From the NCBI RefSeq assembly GCF_037963835.1, contig NZ_CP150145.1, positions 4,402,001 to 4,466,000 of the forward strand: DNA of 64,000 nucleotides, read 5' to 3'. The notes beneath the pieces are model-generated. The model saw nothing but the letters and a program-made list of their open reading frames with translations. It was not told where the DNA came from and searched no databases. Positions within the stretch are counted from its first letter, which is position 1, and each line of letters starts with the position of its first letter. The stretch is from Paenibacillus sp. FSL H8-0332 (GTDB lineage Bacteria; Bacillota; Bacilli; Paenibacillales; Paenibacillaceae). A program made the translations under genes and the position numbers. This document shows, in pieces, positions 42,622-51,462 of this stretch.

Positions 42622-43380
42622 CTAGTCTTGCGGAGCCTGCGGGACCGGTTGGCCCTGGGCCCACAGATAAGGGAGTGACTTGACGGGGACATAGTACGAG
42701 GCCTGCTCAAGCTCCAGACGCAGGTCACGGTCTGCCGCAGGCACACTGCCGTTCTTATCGATTGCTGAAGCAATATCCGCGCTGTAATCTACATAGACTG
42801 TCCCGCTGCGATCCATCAGGAACCCGAGTGGCTGACCCGAATATACACTGCTTAGCTTGATCGTCCCGGTTCCTGCCCGTTTGGCGTCGATGGACGCAAG
42901 ACCGGGATACAGCTCCTCCCCTGCCGGAAGCTTCCCGCCGTGCCCAGACTTGTAGAGATTCACCTTACGCTGGATATCGTTAACCTTCTGCACAGTCACC
43001 AGGTCCATCAATTTGACCTGAGGGTCCGTCTCCTCATTCAGCACCAGGAAATGGGCGCTGCCGCCCTTCTCGAACGCTGCCGCCGGGATTTCATCCAAGT
43101 ACCCTTCCTGCTGCAGCTTATTCAGATCAATCACGAATTTCTCGTATCTGGGCGTGGTCTGATCGCTGGTCAAGATCGGCAGCAGCCCCTTCTGCTCCTG
43201 ATAATCATCTACCGCCGCCTGCACCCGCTTCACACTCTCGCGGTATCCGCTGCCGGGCTGCTGTTGCTCCCCGGGATACATGCAGCCGCCTAGAGACATG
43301 ACCAGCAAGACAAGTAAAGGCAGCAGCAGCGCCGACCTTTTCCGTCTCTGCCTGAGCTTCACCAGATGCATGGAGTCCAT
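42622..43380 (-). CDS. yphF: Lipoprotein at the yphF position
   Basis: A 252-residue predicted lipoprotein: a basic N-terminus (RQRRKR), a Leu-rich hydrophobic segment and the lipobox SLGGC. The mature part is hydrophilic and probably faces outward or the forespore space. It lies between spoIVA and yphE as yphF does in B. subtilis, which is why I use that name. The ATG at 43380 follows GAGGAG by 8 nt; longer frames are unsupported. Function unknown. Confidence 0.8.
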   Translation of the reverse strand: MDSMHLVKLRQRRKRSALLLPLLVLLVMSLGGCMYPGEQQQPGSGYRESVKRVQAAVDDYQEQKGLLPILTSDQTTPRYEKFVIDLNKLQQEGYLDEIPAAAFEKGGSAHFLVLNEETDPQVKLMDLVTVQKVNDIQRKVNLYKSGHGGKLPAGEELYPGLASIDAKRAGTGTIKLSSVYSGQPLGFLMDRSGTVYVDYSADIASAIDKNGSVPAADRDLRLELEQASYYVPVKSLPYLWAQGQPVPQAPQD

Positions 43381-43433
43381 TCGCGGGGCTCCTCTCTGTT
43401 GTCTTATAGGTGCATACACACCGGGAGTGACCG

Positions 43434-43805
43434 TCACCATAAATCCTCCGCTTCGCCACGGCGCGCCGCTTCCAGTCTGCGGCGTACAGCAGCCTTCAGC
43501 GGGTCCTCGGGAATATGCACACGGACATCGCCCCATACGGCGGCCTGACAGGCCAGACGGACGCCTTCATCCAGCAGGCTGCCAAGCTTGCGCTTCTCTG
43601 CCTCTGCAGGAGGCCTAAGTGCTCCGGCATCTGCACTCTCCACGGATACTTTGCACATCATACATCCCGCCTTGCCCCCGCAGCGGGTCGGCAGCTTAAT
43701 TCCGGCTTTACGCACAGCCTCCAGCAGCGAGACGCCATGCTTGACGGAGGCGCTGCAGTTGTCCGGAAGGAAAGTGACCGTTAGTTGCGATTTAGCATTC
43801 ATCAT
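43434..43805 (-). CDS. 2Fe-2S ferredoxin
   Basis: A 123-residue electron carrier with cluster ligands in CGGKAGCMMC (C-x5-C-x2-C) and a fourth Cys in RLACQAAV. The spacing resembles adrenodoxin-like and corrinoid-activating ferredoxins rather than plant type. The C-terminal tail is basic and extended. Start choice between two adjacent ATGs is open; AAGGAG is 5 or 8 nt upstream. Its redox partner is unknown, and it lies next to yphF on the same strand. Confidence 0.88.
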   Translation of the reverse strand: MMNAKSQLTVTFLPDNCSASVKHGVSLLEAVRKAGIKLPTRCGGKAGCMMCKVSVESADAGALRPPAEAEKRKLGSLLDEGVRLACQAAVWGDVRVHIPEDPLKAAVRRRLEAARRGEAEDLW

Positions 43806-43829
43806 ACAGTCTCCTTCCTTGGATTCAGG

Positions 43830-44447
43830 TTAAATACGTATAGATTCGGATATTCCAAGCAGCTCGTCCAATCTCGTCTGCAGATCAGCTTCCAGCTGGT
43901 TCTCCTGAATGAGCTGCTCCAGAAGCGGCAGATGGACGGCTACATTCTGCTTGATCAGCTCCGCGATGGCCAGGCAGCGATCCTCCCTGCACCGCAGCAG
44001 ATTGAAGATCAGCTCATGGACAAGCGGCATCAGGGCCAGCCGGCCGATCCCTTCGTAAATGCATTTCGGCGCATGGGGCTGCAGCAGACCGATATCCACT
44101 GTATATTGCCCGGAGCCGCTGCCGATTCTGAATCCGCCCACCAGCTCAACCTTCACCTCCCCGATGAAGTAGAGTCCGCGCAGGGAGTAACAGCCTCCGC
44201 TATCATCCTCTTCCGGCGCGCTGACTGTGTACCTCAGCAGTGCTTGATGAAGCCGCTGGGTATCCTCCAGATTACAATAAAGGTCAATATCGCGCGGAGC
44301 AGCACTCAGCCGAACCCCATGCAGCAGCAATCCGCAGCTCCCCCCCAGCAGCCATACCGGCGGCTTGCCCGGCCCGATACAATCTAGCTCTTCTGCTATG
44401 CTGCCAAGTGCACTCTCAAGCACATAGGGTATCCCTGAACCGGCCAT
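43830..44447 (-). CDS. Nucleotidyltransferase-fold protein
   Basis: A 205-residue protein with the minimal pol-beta nucleotidyltransferase signature: LLGGSCGLLLHG near residue 33 followed by PRDIDLYC (metal-binding Asp pair). The rest is variable and helical. This architecture occurs in small cytoplasmic proteins and in toxin-type nucleotidyltransferases, but no antitoxin gene is adjacent. The substrate cannot be predicted. Confidence 0.7.
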   Translation of the reverse strand: MAGSGIPYVLESALGSIAEELDCIGPGKPPVWLLGGSCGLLLHGVRLSAAPRDIDLYCNLEDTQRLHQALLRYTVSAPEEDDSGGCYSLRGLYFIGEVKVELVGGFRIGSGSGQYTVDIGLLQPHAPKCIYEGIGRLALMPLVHELIFNLLRCREDRCLAIAELIKQNVAVHLPLLEQLIQENQLEADLQTRLDELLGISESIRI

Positions 44448-44527
44448 CGATCAACACACGCCCCATTCCTGTAAAATCAATTAACGATTCTGTCAGAAAT
44501 ACGTCTGCCTTAGTCTAATGTAAATGC

Positions 44528-44707
44528 TTACATAATTGAAGCGGCCCCGCCCAAAACTCCAAGCAGCAGGATAACAAAGGCAATAATCGATAGTACAGCT
44601 CTAAGCAGGCCCTTCGTCTTGCTGCGTGCAAAAGTAATTAAAAAAACGGATAAGCCCATAATCAGTACCGCAATCAGGGACAGCCACATTTTTGTCATCG
44701 GGTCCAT
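44528..44707 (-). CDS. yphE: Small membrane protein YphE (DUF2768)
   Basis: A 59-residue protein beginning MDPMTKMWLSLIAVLIMGL, with two hydrophobic helices separated by a short basic loop (ARSKTKG). It has the length and N-terminus of the DUF2768 family, which lies between gpsA and yphF in B. subtilis. GGAGG precedes the ATG by 10 nt. Function is unknown. Confidence 0.8.
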   Translation of the reverse strand: MDPMTKMWLSLIAVLIMGLSVFLITFARSKTKGLLRAVLSIIAFVILLLGVLGGAASIM

Positions 44708-44850
44708 CGGTCATGCGCCTCCATTTCACTTTTCCCGGATTGCGACTATTATAGCGTGAATCCCGACATTTTTTAAGTATTAATTTACAGTTCAGCCCCA
44801 GCGAATGGTAAAATAACCCCACAAATATAAATTCTTATCTTTTAAAAAAA

Positions 44851-44892
44851 GGCATAAACCGCGGAATCAAGTTGCATTCCGGAGTCTATACC
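44851..44892 (-). terminator. Terminator downstream of spoVIF (distal)
   Basis: An imperfect hairpin (GGTATAGAC..CCGGAAT with ATTCCGCGG..TATGCC) is followed by TTTTTTT on the minus strand. Confidence 0.65.
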
Positions 44893-44899
44893 CAGTCTG

Positions 44900-44926
44900 A
44901 AAAGGGGCCATCCGCAAGGGATGGCC
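44900..44926 (-). terminator. Terminator downstream of spoVIF (proximal)
   Basis: GGCCATCC pairs with GGATGGCC and CCTTTTC follows on the minus strand, 17 nt after the stop. Together with the next hairpin it forms a tandem stop. Confidence 0.65.
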
Positions 44927-44942
44927 TTACTTAACGAATATG

Positions 44943-45218
44943 CTATTTTTTCAGCATCATTTTCATTAAGGACTCCATCGTACCGGAACCGGCGCCGCCT
45001 TTTTTAACAGCATTGACGATCTCCTGTACGGTAGTCTCGCTGACAGGCACTTTAGCCATCGCTGACACCTGCTTAATTAACTGGCGGAGCTGGGCTTCAT
45101 TCTGCGTAGTGCCCGGCTTAACCGTACCGGCCAGCTTTTTGATGGCACCTTCCGAAATGTTTTTGCCCGTCTTCTTGTTGATGGCGTTCAAAGCATCCTT
45201 GGAAAAATCTTTGCTCAC
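44943..45218 (-). CDS. spoVIF: Stage VI sporulation protein F-like
   Basis: A 91-residue protein matching the SpoVIF family by its N-terminal NAINKKTGKNIS and the basic, Ala-rich C-terminal half ending MKMMLKK. SpoVIF is needed for late coat assembly and resistance in B. subtilis and is transcribed there in the mother cell. The start is a GTG after GGAGGAGGG. A sigma-K-like promoter lies upstream. In B. subtilis spoVIF is elsewhere on the chromosome. Confidence 0.8.
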   Translation of the reverse strand: MSKDFSKDALNAINKKTGKNISEGAIKKLAGTVKPGTTQNEAQLRQLIKQVSAMAKVPVSETTVQEIVNAVKKGGAGSGTMESLMKMMLKK

Positions 45219-45250
45219 TGTTCATCCCTCCTCCGTCAATCCCCATTAAC

Positions 45251-45277
45251 AACATATGAGATATTCCGGCAAAAGGT
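45251..45277 (-). promoter_or_regulatory. Candidate sigma-K promoter of spoVIF
   Basis: AC, 17 nt, then CATATGTT on the minus strand fits the sigma-K pattern (AC, 16-17 nt, CATAnnnT). Confidence 0.45.
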
Positions 45278-45285
45278 GAACGTGA

Positions 45286-46326
45286 TCAGGAATGCCACTG
45301 CTCCCAGGTCTCCTGGGAAATGGCCTCCATCTCTGTCTTGCGGTCACGGCCCATCAGAGCTTCCACCGCATTACGCGGTGTTCTGCCCTTGAACAGCACA
45401 TGATAGATCTGGTCGGTAATCGGCATCTGCACACCCAGCTTCAGCGAGATCGCATAAGCAACCTCCGTCGTCCGGATGCCTTCAACAACCATGCCCATCG
45501 AGTCCAGCACCTCATTCAGAGGCTGACCTTGACCCAGCATGGAGCCGGCGCGCCAGTTGCGGCTGTGCTGGCTTGTTGCCGTTACGACCAGGTCACCAAG
45601 TCCGGCAAGGCCGGAGAAGGTTAAGGGATTTGCACCCATCTCTACCCCGACCCGGGAGATCTCGGCCAGGCCGCGGGTAAGCAGCGCCGCCTTCGCGTTG
45701 TCCCCGAAGCCAAGTCCATCGGATAGTCCCGCACCCAGCGCGATTATATTCTTCAGTGCACCAGCCAGCTCTACCCCTAGCTGATCCCTGTTCGTATACA
45801 CACGGAAGTCGTTGTTAATGAACAGCCCCTGCGCCGCCTTGGCACGACTCTCATCCGGCGAAGCCACGACGACCGTGGTCGGACAGAGCCGTACCACCTC
45901 CTCGGCATGGCTCGGCCCGGAGAGCACAACAATATCGCCTTCACCGCAGCCCAGCTCTTCCGAGATCACTGTGGACATCCGCTTCATGGTCTCGGTCTCG
46001 AAGCCCTTCGTGGCGTGAATACAGAGCATATCTTCCTTCCAGAACGGCTTAAGGCTATGTGCCACCTGGCGCATTCCGGAAGAAGGCGCCACAATGACTA
46101 CCGCCTTCGAACCGGAGACGGCAGTCTCCATGTCCGTGGTGGCAATAATATTTCCAGGGAGCTTAATCCCCGGCAGGAAATGATGATTCGTATGTGCTTC
46201 ATTGATCTCGGCAGCCTGCTCAGGCTTTCGCGTCCACAGATAAACCTCCGAGTGGTTAGCCGCCAGCACAGTAGCCAGCGCAGTTCCCCAACTGCCCGCG
46301 ACCAGCACGGTTACTTTATCAGACAA
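45286..46326 (-). CDS. gpsA: Glycerol-3-phosphate dehydrogenase (NAD(P)+)
   Basis: Makes sn-glycerol 3-phosphate for phospholipids. The 346-residue protein has KGFETET, GALKNIIALGAG and the C-terminal substrate region. The start is a TTG with AAGGAGGGG 7 nt upstream, overlapping the plsY stop by 8 nt. The dinucleotide motif reads VLVAGSWGTALA: the first Gly of G-x-G-x-x-G is Val. The product feeds plsY directly upstream. Confidence 0.94.
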   Translation of the reverse strand: MSDKVTVLVAGSWGTALATVLAANHSEVYLWTRKPEQAAEINEAHTNHHFLPGIKLPGNIIATTDMETAVSGSKAVVIVAPSSGMRQVAHSLKPFWKEDMLCIHATKGFETETMKRMSTVISEELGCGEGDIVVLSGPSHAEEVVRLCPTTVVVASPDESRAKAAQGLFINNDFRVYTNRDQLGVELAGALKNIIALGAGLSDGLGFGDNAKAALLTRGLAEISRVGVEMGANPLTFSGLAGLGDLVVTATSQHSRNWRAGSMLGQGQPLNEVLDSMGMVVEGIRTTEVAYAISLKLGVQMPITDQIYHVLFKGRTPRNAVEALMGRDRKTEMEAISQETWEQWHS

Positions 46327-46936
46327 CGCGATTCCCCTCCTTGGCTTTGGAGCCGATTTTGTTCTCACGGCCCTGCGAGATCTTCACGATATTGCTGCGG
46401 TGACGCCAGAAGGCGAACACCACGATGATCAGACTTCCCCATAACTCTGGAGTCGTATGCACCGTGAACAACAGAAACACTGGAGTCAGAGCCACAAAAA
46501 TCAGTGAGCCCAGCGAGACATAGCGGGTAAGAACAATAGCGAGAATAGCAACCGCACCGGCAATCAGCGCAGGCCAAAATACAAGCGTTGCCATCACGCC
46601 AATCGTTGTTGCAATCCCTTTGCCCCCGCGAAAGTGAAAATAGACCGGCCAGTTATGCCCGATGATGGCAGCGAGACCGCAGACCACGGCGACCCAGCTT
46701 CCCCATCCCCCGGCCCATGTGCCAAGCCAGACTGCGGCAATTCCCTTCAGTACGTCCAGAAACAGCACCAGTATGGCCGGTCCCTTCCCCATCACACGCA
46801 GCGTATTGGTCGCTCCCGCATTGCCGCTTCCATATTGGCGGATATCAATCCCCTTAAGCAGCCGGGCGAGCAATACACTGAAGCTGATGGAGCCAAGCAG
46901 ATAGCTTATAACGATAACCAGAAGTTCAAACGCCAC
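46319..46936 (-). CDS. plsY: Acyl-phosphate:glycerol-3-phosphate acyltransferase
   Basis: First acyl transfer in phospholipid synthesis, using acyl-phosphate. The 205-residue membrane protein shows the family motifs YLLGSISFSVLLAR, GSGNAGATNTLRVMG and HNWPVYFHFRGGKGIATT. The gene is followed by gpsA with an 8-nt overlap, so substrate supply and use are coupled. plsC, the second acyltransferase, is also in the window. Confidence 0.95.
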   Translation of the reverse strand: MAFELLVIVISYLLGSISFSVLLARLLKGIDIRQYGSGNAGATNTLRVMGKGPAILVLFLDVLKGIAAVWLGTWAGGWGSWVAVVCGLAAIIGHNWPVYFHFRGGKGIATTIGVMATLVFWPALIAGAVAILAIVLTRYVSLGSLIFVALTPVFLLFTVHTTPELWGSLIIVVFAFWRHRSNIVKISQGRENKIGSKAKEGNRVV

Positions 46937-46948
46937 TACTCTTCTCCC

Positions 46949-48274
46949 CTAACCTTCGTTCTCGGATTTACGCCGTGTAAAGAGGCGAATCGGTGTCCCC
47001 TCGAAATTGAACGCTGCGCGCAGCTTGTTCTCCAGATAACGTTCGTAGGAGAAGTGCATCAGCGAAGGATCATTGACGAATACCACGATGGTCGGCGGCT
47101 TCGTTGCCACCTGGGTGACATAGTTAATGCGCAGACGACGGCCTTTGTCCGTAGGCGGAGGATTAATCGCCACAGCATCCGATACCACATCATTCACCAG
47201 GTGGGTCGTAATCCGCAGGGCGTGCTGTTGAGCCACATGCTGTACAACAGGCAGCAGCTTCTGCAGACGCTGTTTCGTAAGCGCAGACAGGAATACCACC
47301 GGAGCATAGCTCATGAACAGGAAGTGATCACGGATGTTGCGTTCGAAGTTCTGCATCGTTTTGTCATCTTTCTCAATCGCATCCCATTTGTTGACGACAA
47401 AAACCGAAGCCTTGCCAGCATCATGGGCATACCCGGCAATGTGCTTGTCCTGGTCGATGATGCCTTCTTCGCCGTTGATTACAACCAGTACAACATCAGC
47501 GCGCTCAATCGCCTTCATGGCTCTCATTACACTATATTTTTCCGTGTTCTCATAGACCTTGCCGCGTTTGCGCATACCCGCTGTATCGATCAGCACATAG
47601 CGCTGGCCATCCCGTTCAAACGGGGTATCGATCGCATCACGTGTAGTACCCGCAACATCGCTGACAATGACACGCTCTTCGCCTAGAATAGCATTCACCA
47701 GCGAGGATTTACCTACATTGGGACGACCGATCAAGGCCACACGGATCACATCTTCATCATATTCCTCATCTACCTTGTCCGGAAGACGTTCAACGACCGC
47801 ATCCAGCAGATCTCCGATTCCGGTTCCGTGGCTTCCTGAAATTCCGATCGGGTCACCAATTCCAAGGGTGTAAAATTCATAAATATCTTCGGTGCGCTTC
47901 ATATTATCCACTTTATTGATAGCCAGAACGATCGGCTTGCCGGAGCGGAATAGAATCTGCGCGACTTCCTCATCCGAACTCGTGAGTCCGCTCTTCGCTT
48001 CGCACATGAAGACGATCACATCCGCTTCCTCAATCGCCAGCTCCGCCTGAACGCGGATCGACTTCAGAATTGCGTCTTCCCCGTCAATCTCAATCCCGCC
48101 AGTATCAATGACACTGAAAGATTTGCCGTTCCAGTCGGAGACTCCATATATCCGGTCACGTGTAATCCCCGGTTTATCTTCTACGATGGCCAGTCTATCG
48201 CCAATCAGCCGGTTAAAGATCGTCGACTTTCCGACGTTAGGCCTGCCGACAATGGCCACTACGGGTCTTGCCAT
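46949..48274 (-). CDS. der: Ribosome biogenesis GTPase Der (EngA)
   Basis: Tandem-GTPase factor for 50S assembly. Two P-loops are visible (GRPNVGKST at the N-terminus and GRPNVGKSS near residue 185), with DTGG/DTAGMRKRG switch II and a C-terminal KH-like domain. I chose the ATG at 48274 with AGGAGG 7 nt upstream; it gives 441 residues. der-plsY-gpsA order differs from B. subtilis only by the inserted plsY. Confidence 0.96.
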   Translation of the reverse strand: MARPVVAIVGRPNVGKSTIFNRLIGDRLAIVEDKPGITRDRIYGVSDWNGKSFSVIDTGGIEIDGEDAILKSIRVQAELAIEEADVIVFMCEAKSGLTSSDEEVAQILFRSGKPIVLAINKVDNMKRTEDIYEFYTLGIGDPIGISGSHGTGIGDLLDAVVERLPDKVDEEYDEDVIRVALIGRPNVGKSSLVNAILGEERVIVSDVAGTTRDAIDTPFERDGQRYVLIDTAGMRKRGKVYENTEKYSVMRAMKAIERADVVLVVINGEEGIIDQDKHIAGYAHDAGKASVFVVNKWDAIEKDDKTMQNFERNIRDHFLFMSYAPVVFLSALTKQRLQKLLPVVQHVAQQHALRITTHLVNDVVSDAVAINPPPTDKGRRLRINYVTQVATKPPTIVVFVNDPSLMHFSYERYLENKLRAAFNFEGTPIRLFTRRKSENEG

Positions 48275-48375
48275 ATTCATTCCTCCTGTCTTCCTTACGT
48301 TACTCATCATAGCAAAAAACAATACAATTGGCTAACCGTCTTATTGCTGCCTTACCGCTCTCGTGTACGCCTTGG

Positions 48376-48417
48376 AAAAGACAATCGGCGAACCCTCTGA
48401 TCGAGGGCTCGCCGATT
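48376..48417 (-). terminator. Terminator after the S1-domain gene
   Basis: AATCGGCGA pairs with TCGCCGATT, with an inner CCCTC/GAGGG, and TCTTTTCC follows on the minus strand. Confidence 0.75.
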
Positions 48418-48449
48418 ACTTTACCCGTTATGATGAGATAACAAAGGGA

Positions 48450-49778
48450 TTAGTTGTTACCCTTGAATTTGTCGAGCTTGTCGCCGAAACGTTCAGCCAG
48501 TGTGAAGCTGAGGCCTTCGTTGCTGAGCGATACGTTAGGATTGTTCAGCACTTCCTTAGGCGCTCTGTCTCTGCTGTTGCTGCGTTCTGGTCTGGCCGAA
48601 GGAGCCGGAGCTTCTTCAGTTTCCTTGATGCTCAGGCTGACGCGCTTCTCGGATGGGTTGAAGTCAAGCACTTTCACTTGTACTTCCTGTCCTTCTTTGA
48701 GCACTTCATGCGGAGTACCAATGTGCTTATGGGAGATCTGGGAGATATGCACAAGGCCTTCAACGCCTGGCAGCAATTCAACGAATGCGCCGAAGTTTAC
48801 AAGGCGTTTAACTTCGCCTGTAACCACATCGCCGATGTTGATCTTACCCGCTGCGGAATCCCAAGGACCTGGGGCAGCTGCTTTGATGCTGAGGCTGATT
48901 TTACCCTTCTCAGGATCAACCTTAAGTACTTTAACGCGAACCTTGTCGCCTTCGGATACTACATCGGATGGCTTCTCCACGTGGTTCCAAGCGATCTCGG
49001 ATACGTGAACCAGTCCGTCTACGCCGCCAACATCAACGAATGCGCCGAATTGGGTCAGGCGTTGAACTGTACCTTCGATGATTTGACCTTCGGACAGCTC
49101 GGCCATAATCTTCTGCTTGTTCGCTTCGAATTCTTCCTCCAGAACTTCTTTGGCGGAGAGAATTACCTTGCTGTTCTCACGGTCAAGCTCTTTCACTTTG
49201 ACACGCAGAGTGCGGCCTTTGTAATCGCTGAAATCTTCAACGAAGTGACGCTCAACCATGGAAGCCGGGATGAAGCCGCGCGCGCCAACATCAGCCACGA
49301 GACCGCCTTTGACAACGTCAGCAACAGTAACTTCAAAGGATTCCTGGGAAGCGAAATACTTCTCCAGATCTTCCCATGATTTCTCGCTGTCGATTGCACG
49401 CTTGGAAAGCACCAGGCTCTCCTTGTTGTCGTTGATGCTGACAACCTTGCATTCCACTTCCTGGCCAACTTCTACCGCTGCTGCGGCATTGTCCAGCTGT
49501 ACGGAAGACAATTCGCGAATAGGAATTACGCCGTCGTATTTATATCCAATGCTTACATAAGCTTGGTTATCTTCGATTTTGACGATTGTTCCTTTCACGG
49601 TATCGCCTTTTTTCAGAGAAATGATTTCCAGACCTTCCTGGCTTGTCACTTCTTCTTCATTGCTGGCAACTGCTTCTGCAGACTCAGTTACAGCGGATTC
49701 CACAGCTTCTGCCCCTTCTACGGTCTCGTTATTCTCAACGTTATCCGCAGCTTCTTGATTCTTGATTTCTTCAGACAT
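48450..49778 (-). CDS. rpsA: S1-domain RNA-binding protein (30S protein S1 homologue)
   Basis: A 442-residue protein with four S1 motifs after an acidic N-terminus rich in Glu and Val. The repeats begin near KKGDTVKGTI, FEVTVADVV, GQIIEGTVQ and GDVVTGEVK; the last two keep the typical FGAFV core. Bacillota S1 homologues are shorter than the six-domain E. coli protein and are not always ribosome-bound. A Ser/Arg/Pro-rich linker (PSARPERSNSRDRAPKE) sits near the C-terminus. Confidence 0.93.
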   Translation of the reverse strand: MSEEIKNQEAADNVENNETVEGAEAVESAVTESAEAVASNEEEVTSQEGLEIISLKKGDTVKGTIVKIEDNQAYVSIGYKYDGVIPIRELSSVQLDNAAAAVEVGQEVECKVVSINDNKESLVLSKRAIDSEKSWEDLEKYFASQESFEVTVADVVKGGLVADVGARGFIPASMVERHFVEDFSDYKGRTLRVKVKELDRENSKVILSAKEVLEEEFEANKQKIMAELSEGQIIEGTVQRLTQFGAFVDVGGVDGLVHVSEIAWNHVEKPSDVVSEGDKVRVKVLKVDPEKGKISLSIKAAAPGPWDSAAGKINIGDVVTGEVKRLVNFGAFVELLPGVEGLVHISQISHKHIGTPHEVLKEGQEVQVKVLDFNPSEKRVSLSIKETEEAPAPSARPERSNSRDRAPKEVLNNPNVSLSNEGLSFTLAERFGDKLDKFKGNN

Positions 49779-49956
49779 GTGATTACCCTCCTCGATTCAA
49801 AACCCCATTTATTTAAACCCGCGTAGAGCAGAGTTCAAAACAATCATTCATTGCTTCAGTTAAACATTTCACTTTGTAGATTAGTATGTTCCAAAAAATA
49901 GCGGTTATGCTGTAATTTATAAGCTATTCCCGGAACAACAGACTTAACTCCCGGTC

Positions 49957-50544
49957 TTACCGCGAACTGGGCTTGCCGGTGCTGATCATTTCATGGATGC
50001 GCCCCATAATTACATCGGTTACAGCTTCCAGAGAATCACTTCCCGCACCTTCAAAGGCACTAAGGTCTATGGGTGCCCCATATACAACAGTCATCCGGCG
50101 AAACGGCTTGTAGGACCCGATAATGGCTGCCGGTACAACGGCTGCGCCGCTGCGGAGCGCGAAGCTTGCCGCCCCCTTCTTGGCTGAACCGGAATCGGAG
50201 TTCCGCGTTCCTTCCGGAAAGATACCCATCATATGTCCGCTGCGAAGCGTATTGAGGGACGTCTTAATGGATTCTTTGCTTACGCCGCCACGTTTGACAG
50301 GAAATGCGCCCAATTGCTTAATGAGCCAGCCCAGCACAGGAACGTTGAACAATTCCGCCTTGGCCATATATCTTACCTGTCGTTTCAGCTTAATGCCGAT
50401 CGTCATAGGATCAAGCAGGCTGATGTGATTCGCGCAGAGCAGGACTCCACCCTCCTTCGGCACATTCTCACTTCCCACAATCTTGAGCGGGAACAGTATG
50501 GCATAAATCATACGAAGCAGGGCAACGCAAAATGCATAAATCAT
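49957..50544 (-). CDS. plsC: 1-acyl-sn-glycerol-3-phosphate acyltransferase
   Basis: Second acyl transfer in phospholipid synthesis. The 195-residue membrane protein has the catalytic NHISLLDP (H-x4-D), FPVKRGG and FPEGTRNSDSG. It overlaps the cmk stop by 4 nt (ATGA). This cmk-plsC-S1 protein order is also found in B. subtilis-type genomes. Confidence 0.94.
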   Translation of the reverse strand: MIYAFCVALLRMIYAILFPLKIVGSENVPKEGGVLLCANHISLLDPMTIGIKLKRQVRYMAKAELFNVPVLGWLIKQLGAFPVKRGGVSKESIKTSLNTLRSGHMMGIFPEGTRNSDSGSAKKGAASFALRSGAAVVPAAIIGSYKPFRRMTVVYGAPIDLSAFEGAGSDSLEAVTDVIMGRIHEMISTGKPSSR

Positions 50545-51251
50545 AAATAATTTCTCTCCCCGTTAACATAGGTTCTGCAGTGGGAGACGATGGCTTCCAC
50601 GGCCTGAAGGATATCCATATGCGTCGTATCCAGAAGAATAGCATCTTCGGCACGGCACAGCGGTGAAATCTCCCGGCCTTCATCAAGCCGGTCCCGCGCT
50701 GCAATATCCTGTTCAAGCTGCTGGAGAGTCACTGTTTCCGTATCCTTCAGTTCCTTATAACGACGGAGAGCACGCTCCTCCACACTTGCCGTCATGAAAA
50801 TCTTCACTTCGGCATCCGGCAGTACGGTTGTACCGATATCCCGGCCGTCCATTACGACTCCCTTGCGGAGCGCCATCTGACGCTGCAATTGACTCAGCTT
50901 GGATCTTACACCCTCAATCTTCGAATACTGCGACACCTGGCCGCTGACCTGAAGACTGCGGATATGCGGGGTCATGTCTTCCCCATTAATCAGCACCTTC
51001 TGCACATCTTTCTCCGGCAGAAGCTCAATCGCCATATCATGGACTTTCCGGCCCACCAGCTCATGTTCTTCCGCAGCTATGCCTTCACGAAGCATATACC
51101 AGGTGATTGCCCGGTACATGGCACCCGTGTCCACATAAATGTAAGACAGCTCCCGTGCTACCAATCGGGCTACAGTGCTCTTGCCTGCCCCGGCAGGTCC
51201 GTCAATGGCGACGTTAATTCGGTCGTTAGTATGTGTATCCTGCCTGTCCAA
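50541..51251 (-). CDS. cmk: Cytidylate kinase
   Basis: Phosphorylates CMP and dCMP. The P-loop is DGPAGAGKST, followed by YVDTGAMYRAIT and MDGRDIGTTVLPDA. I chose the TTG at 51251 with GAGGAGG 9 nt upstream, giving 236 residues; an ATG at 51323 has no ribosome site and would overlap the preceding terminator. Ends by overlapping plsC. Confidence 0.93.
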   Translation of the reverse strand: MDRQDTHTNDRINVAIDGPAGAGKSTVARLVARELSYIYVDTGAMYRAITWYMLREGIAAEEHELVGRKVHDMAIELLPEKDVQKVLINGEDMTPHIRSLQVSGQVSQYSKIEGVRSKLSQLQRQMALRKGVVMDGRDIGTTVLPDAEVKIFMTASVEERALRRYKELKDTETVTLQQLEQDIAARDRLDEGREISPLCRAEDAILLDTTHMDILQAVEAIVSHCRTYVNGERNYL

Positions 51252-51332
51252 CGGGGCATTCCTCCTCAAACACTCTTCCACAAAAATATGCCTATCGACA
51301 TATCTCTCTAGGAACTTGCTCATATTCTCAAG

Positions 51333-51353
51333 AAAAAAGCAGGCATTGCCTGC
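51333..51353 (-). terminator. Terminator after the PilZ gene
   Basis: GCAGGC pairs with GCCTGC around a three-base loop and TTTTTT follows on the minus strand. Confidence 0.75.
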
Positions 51354-51462
51354 GACTTATAAAATTATACCACAGTTTGAACCCCAGTGCAAAATGACAT
51401 TGAGGTTTTTTAGGGAGAAAAAAGCTGATTTAGGGCCACTTTAAAAATTTCTGCGCAGGGAA

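Noticed and set aside
44821..44926. Possible riboswitch in the yphE-spoVIF gap
   Set aside because: The two hairpins both end in T-runs and follow the spoVIF stop, so tandem terminators explain them.
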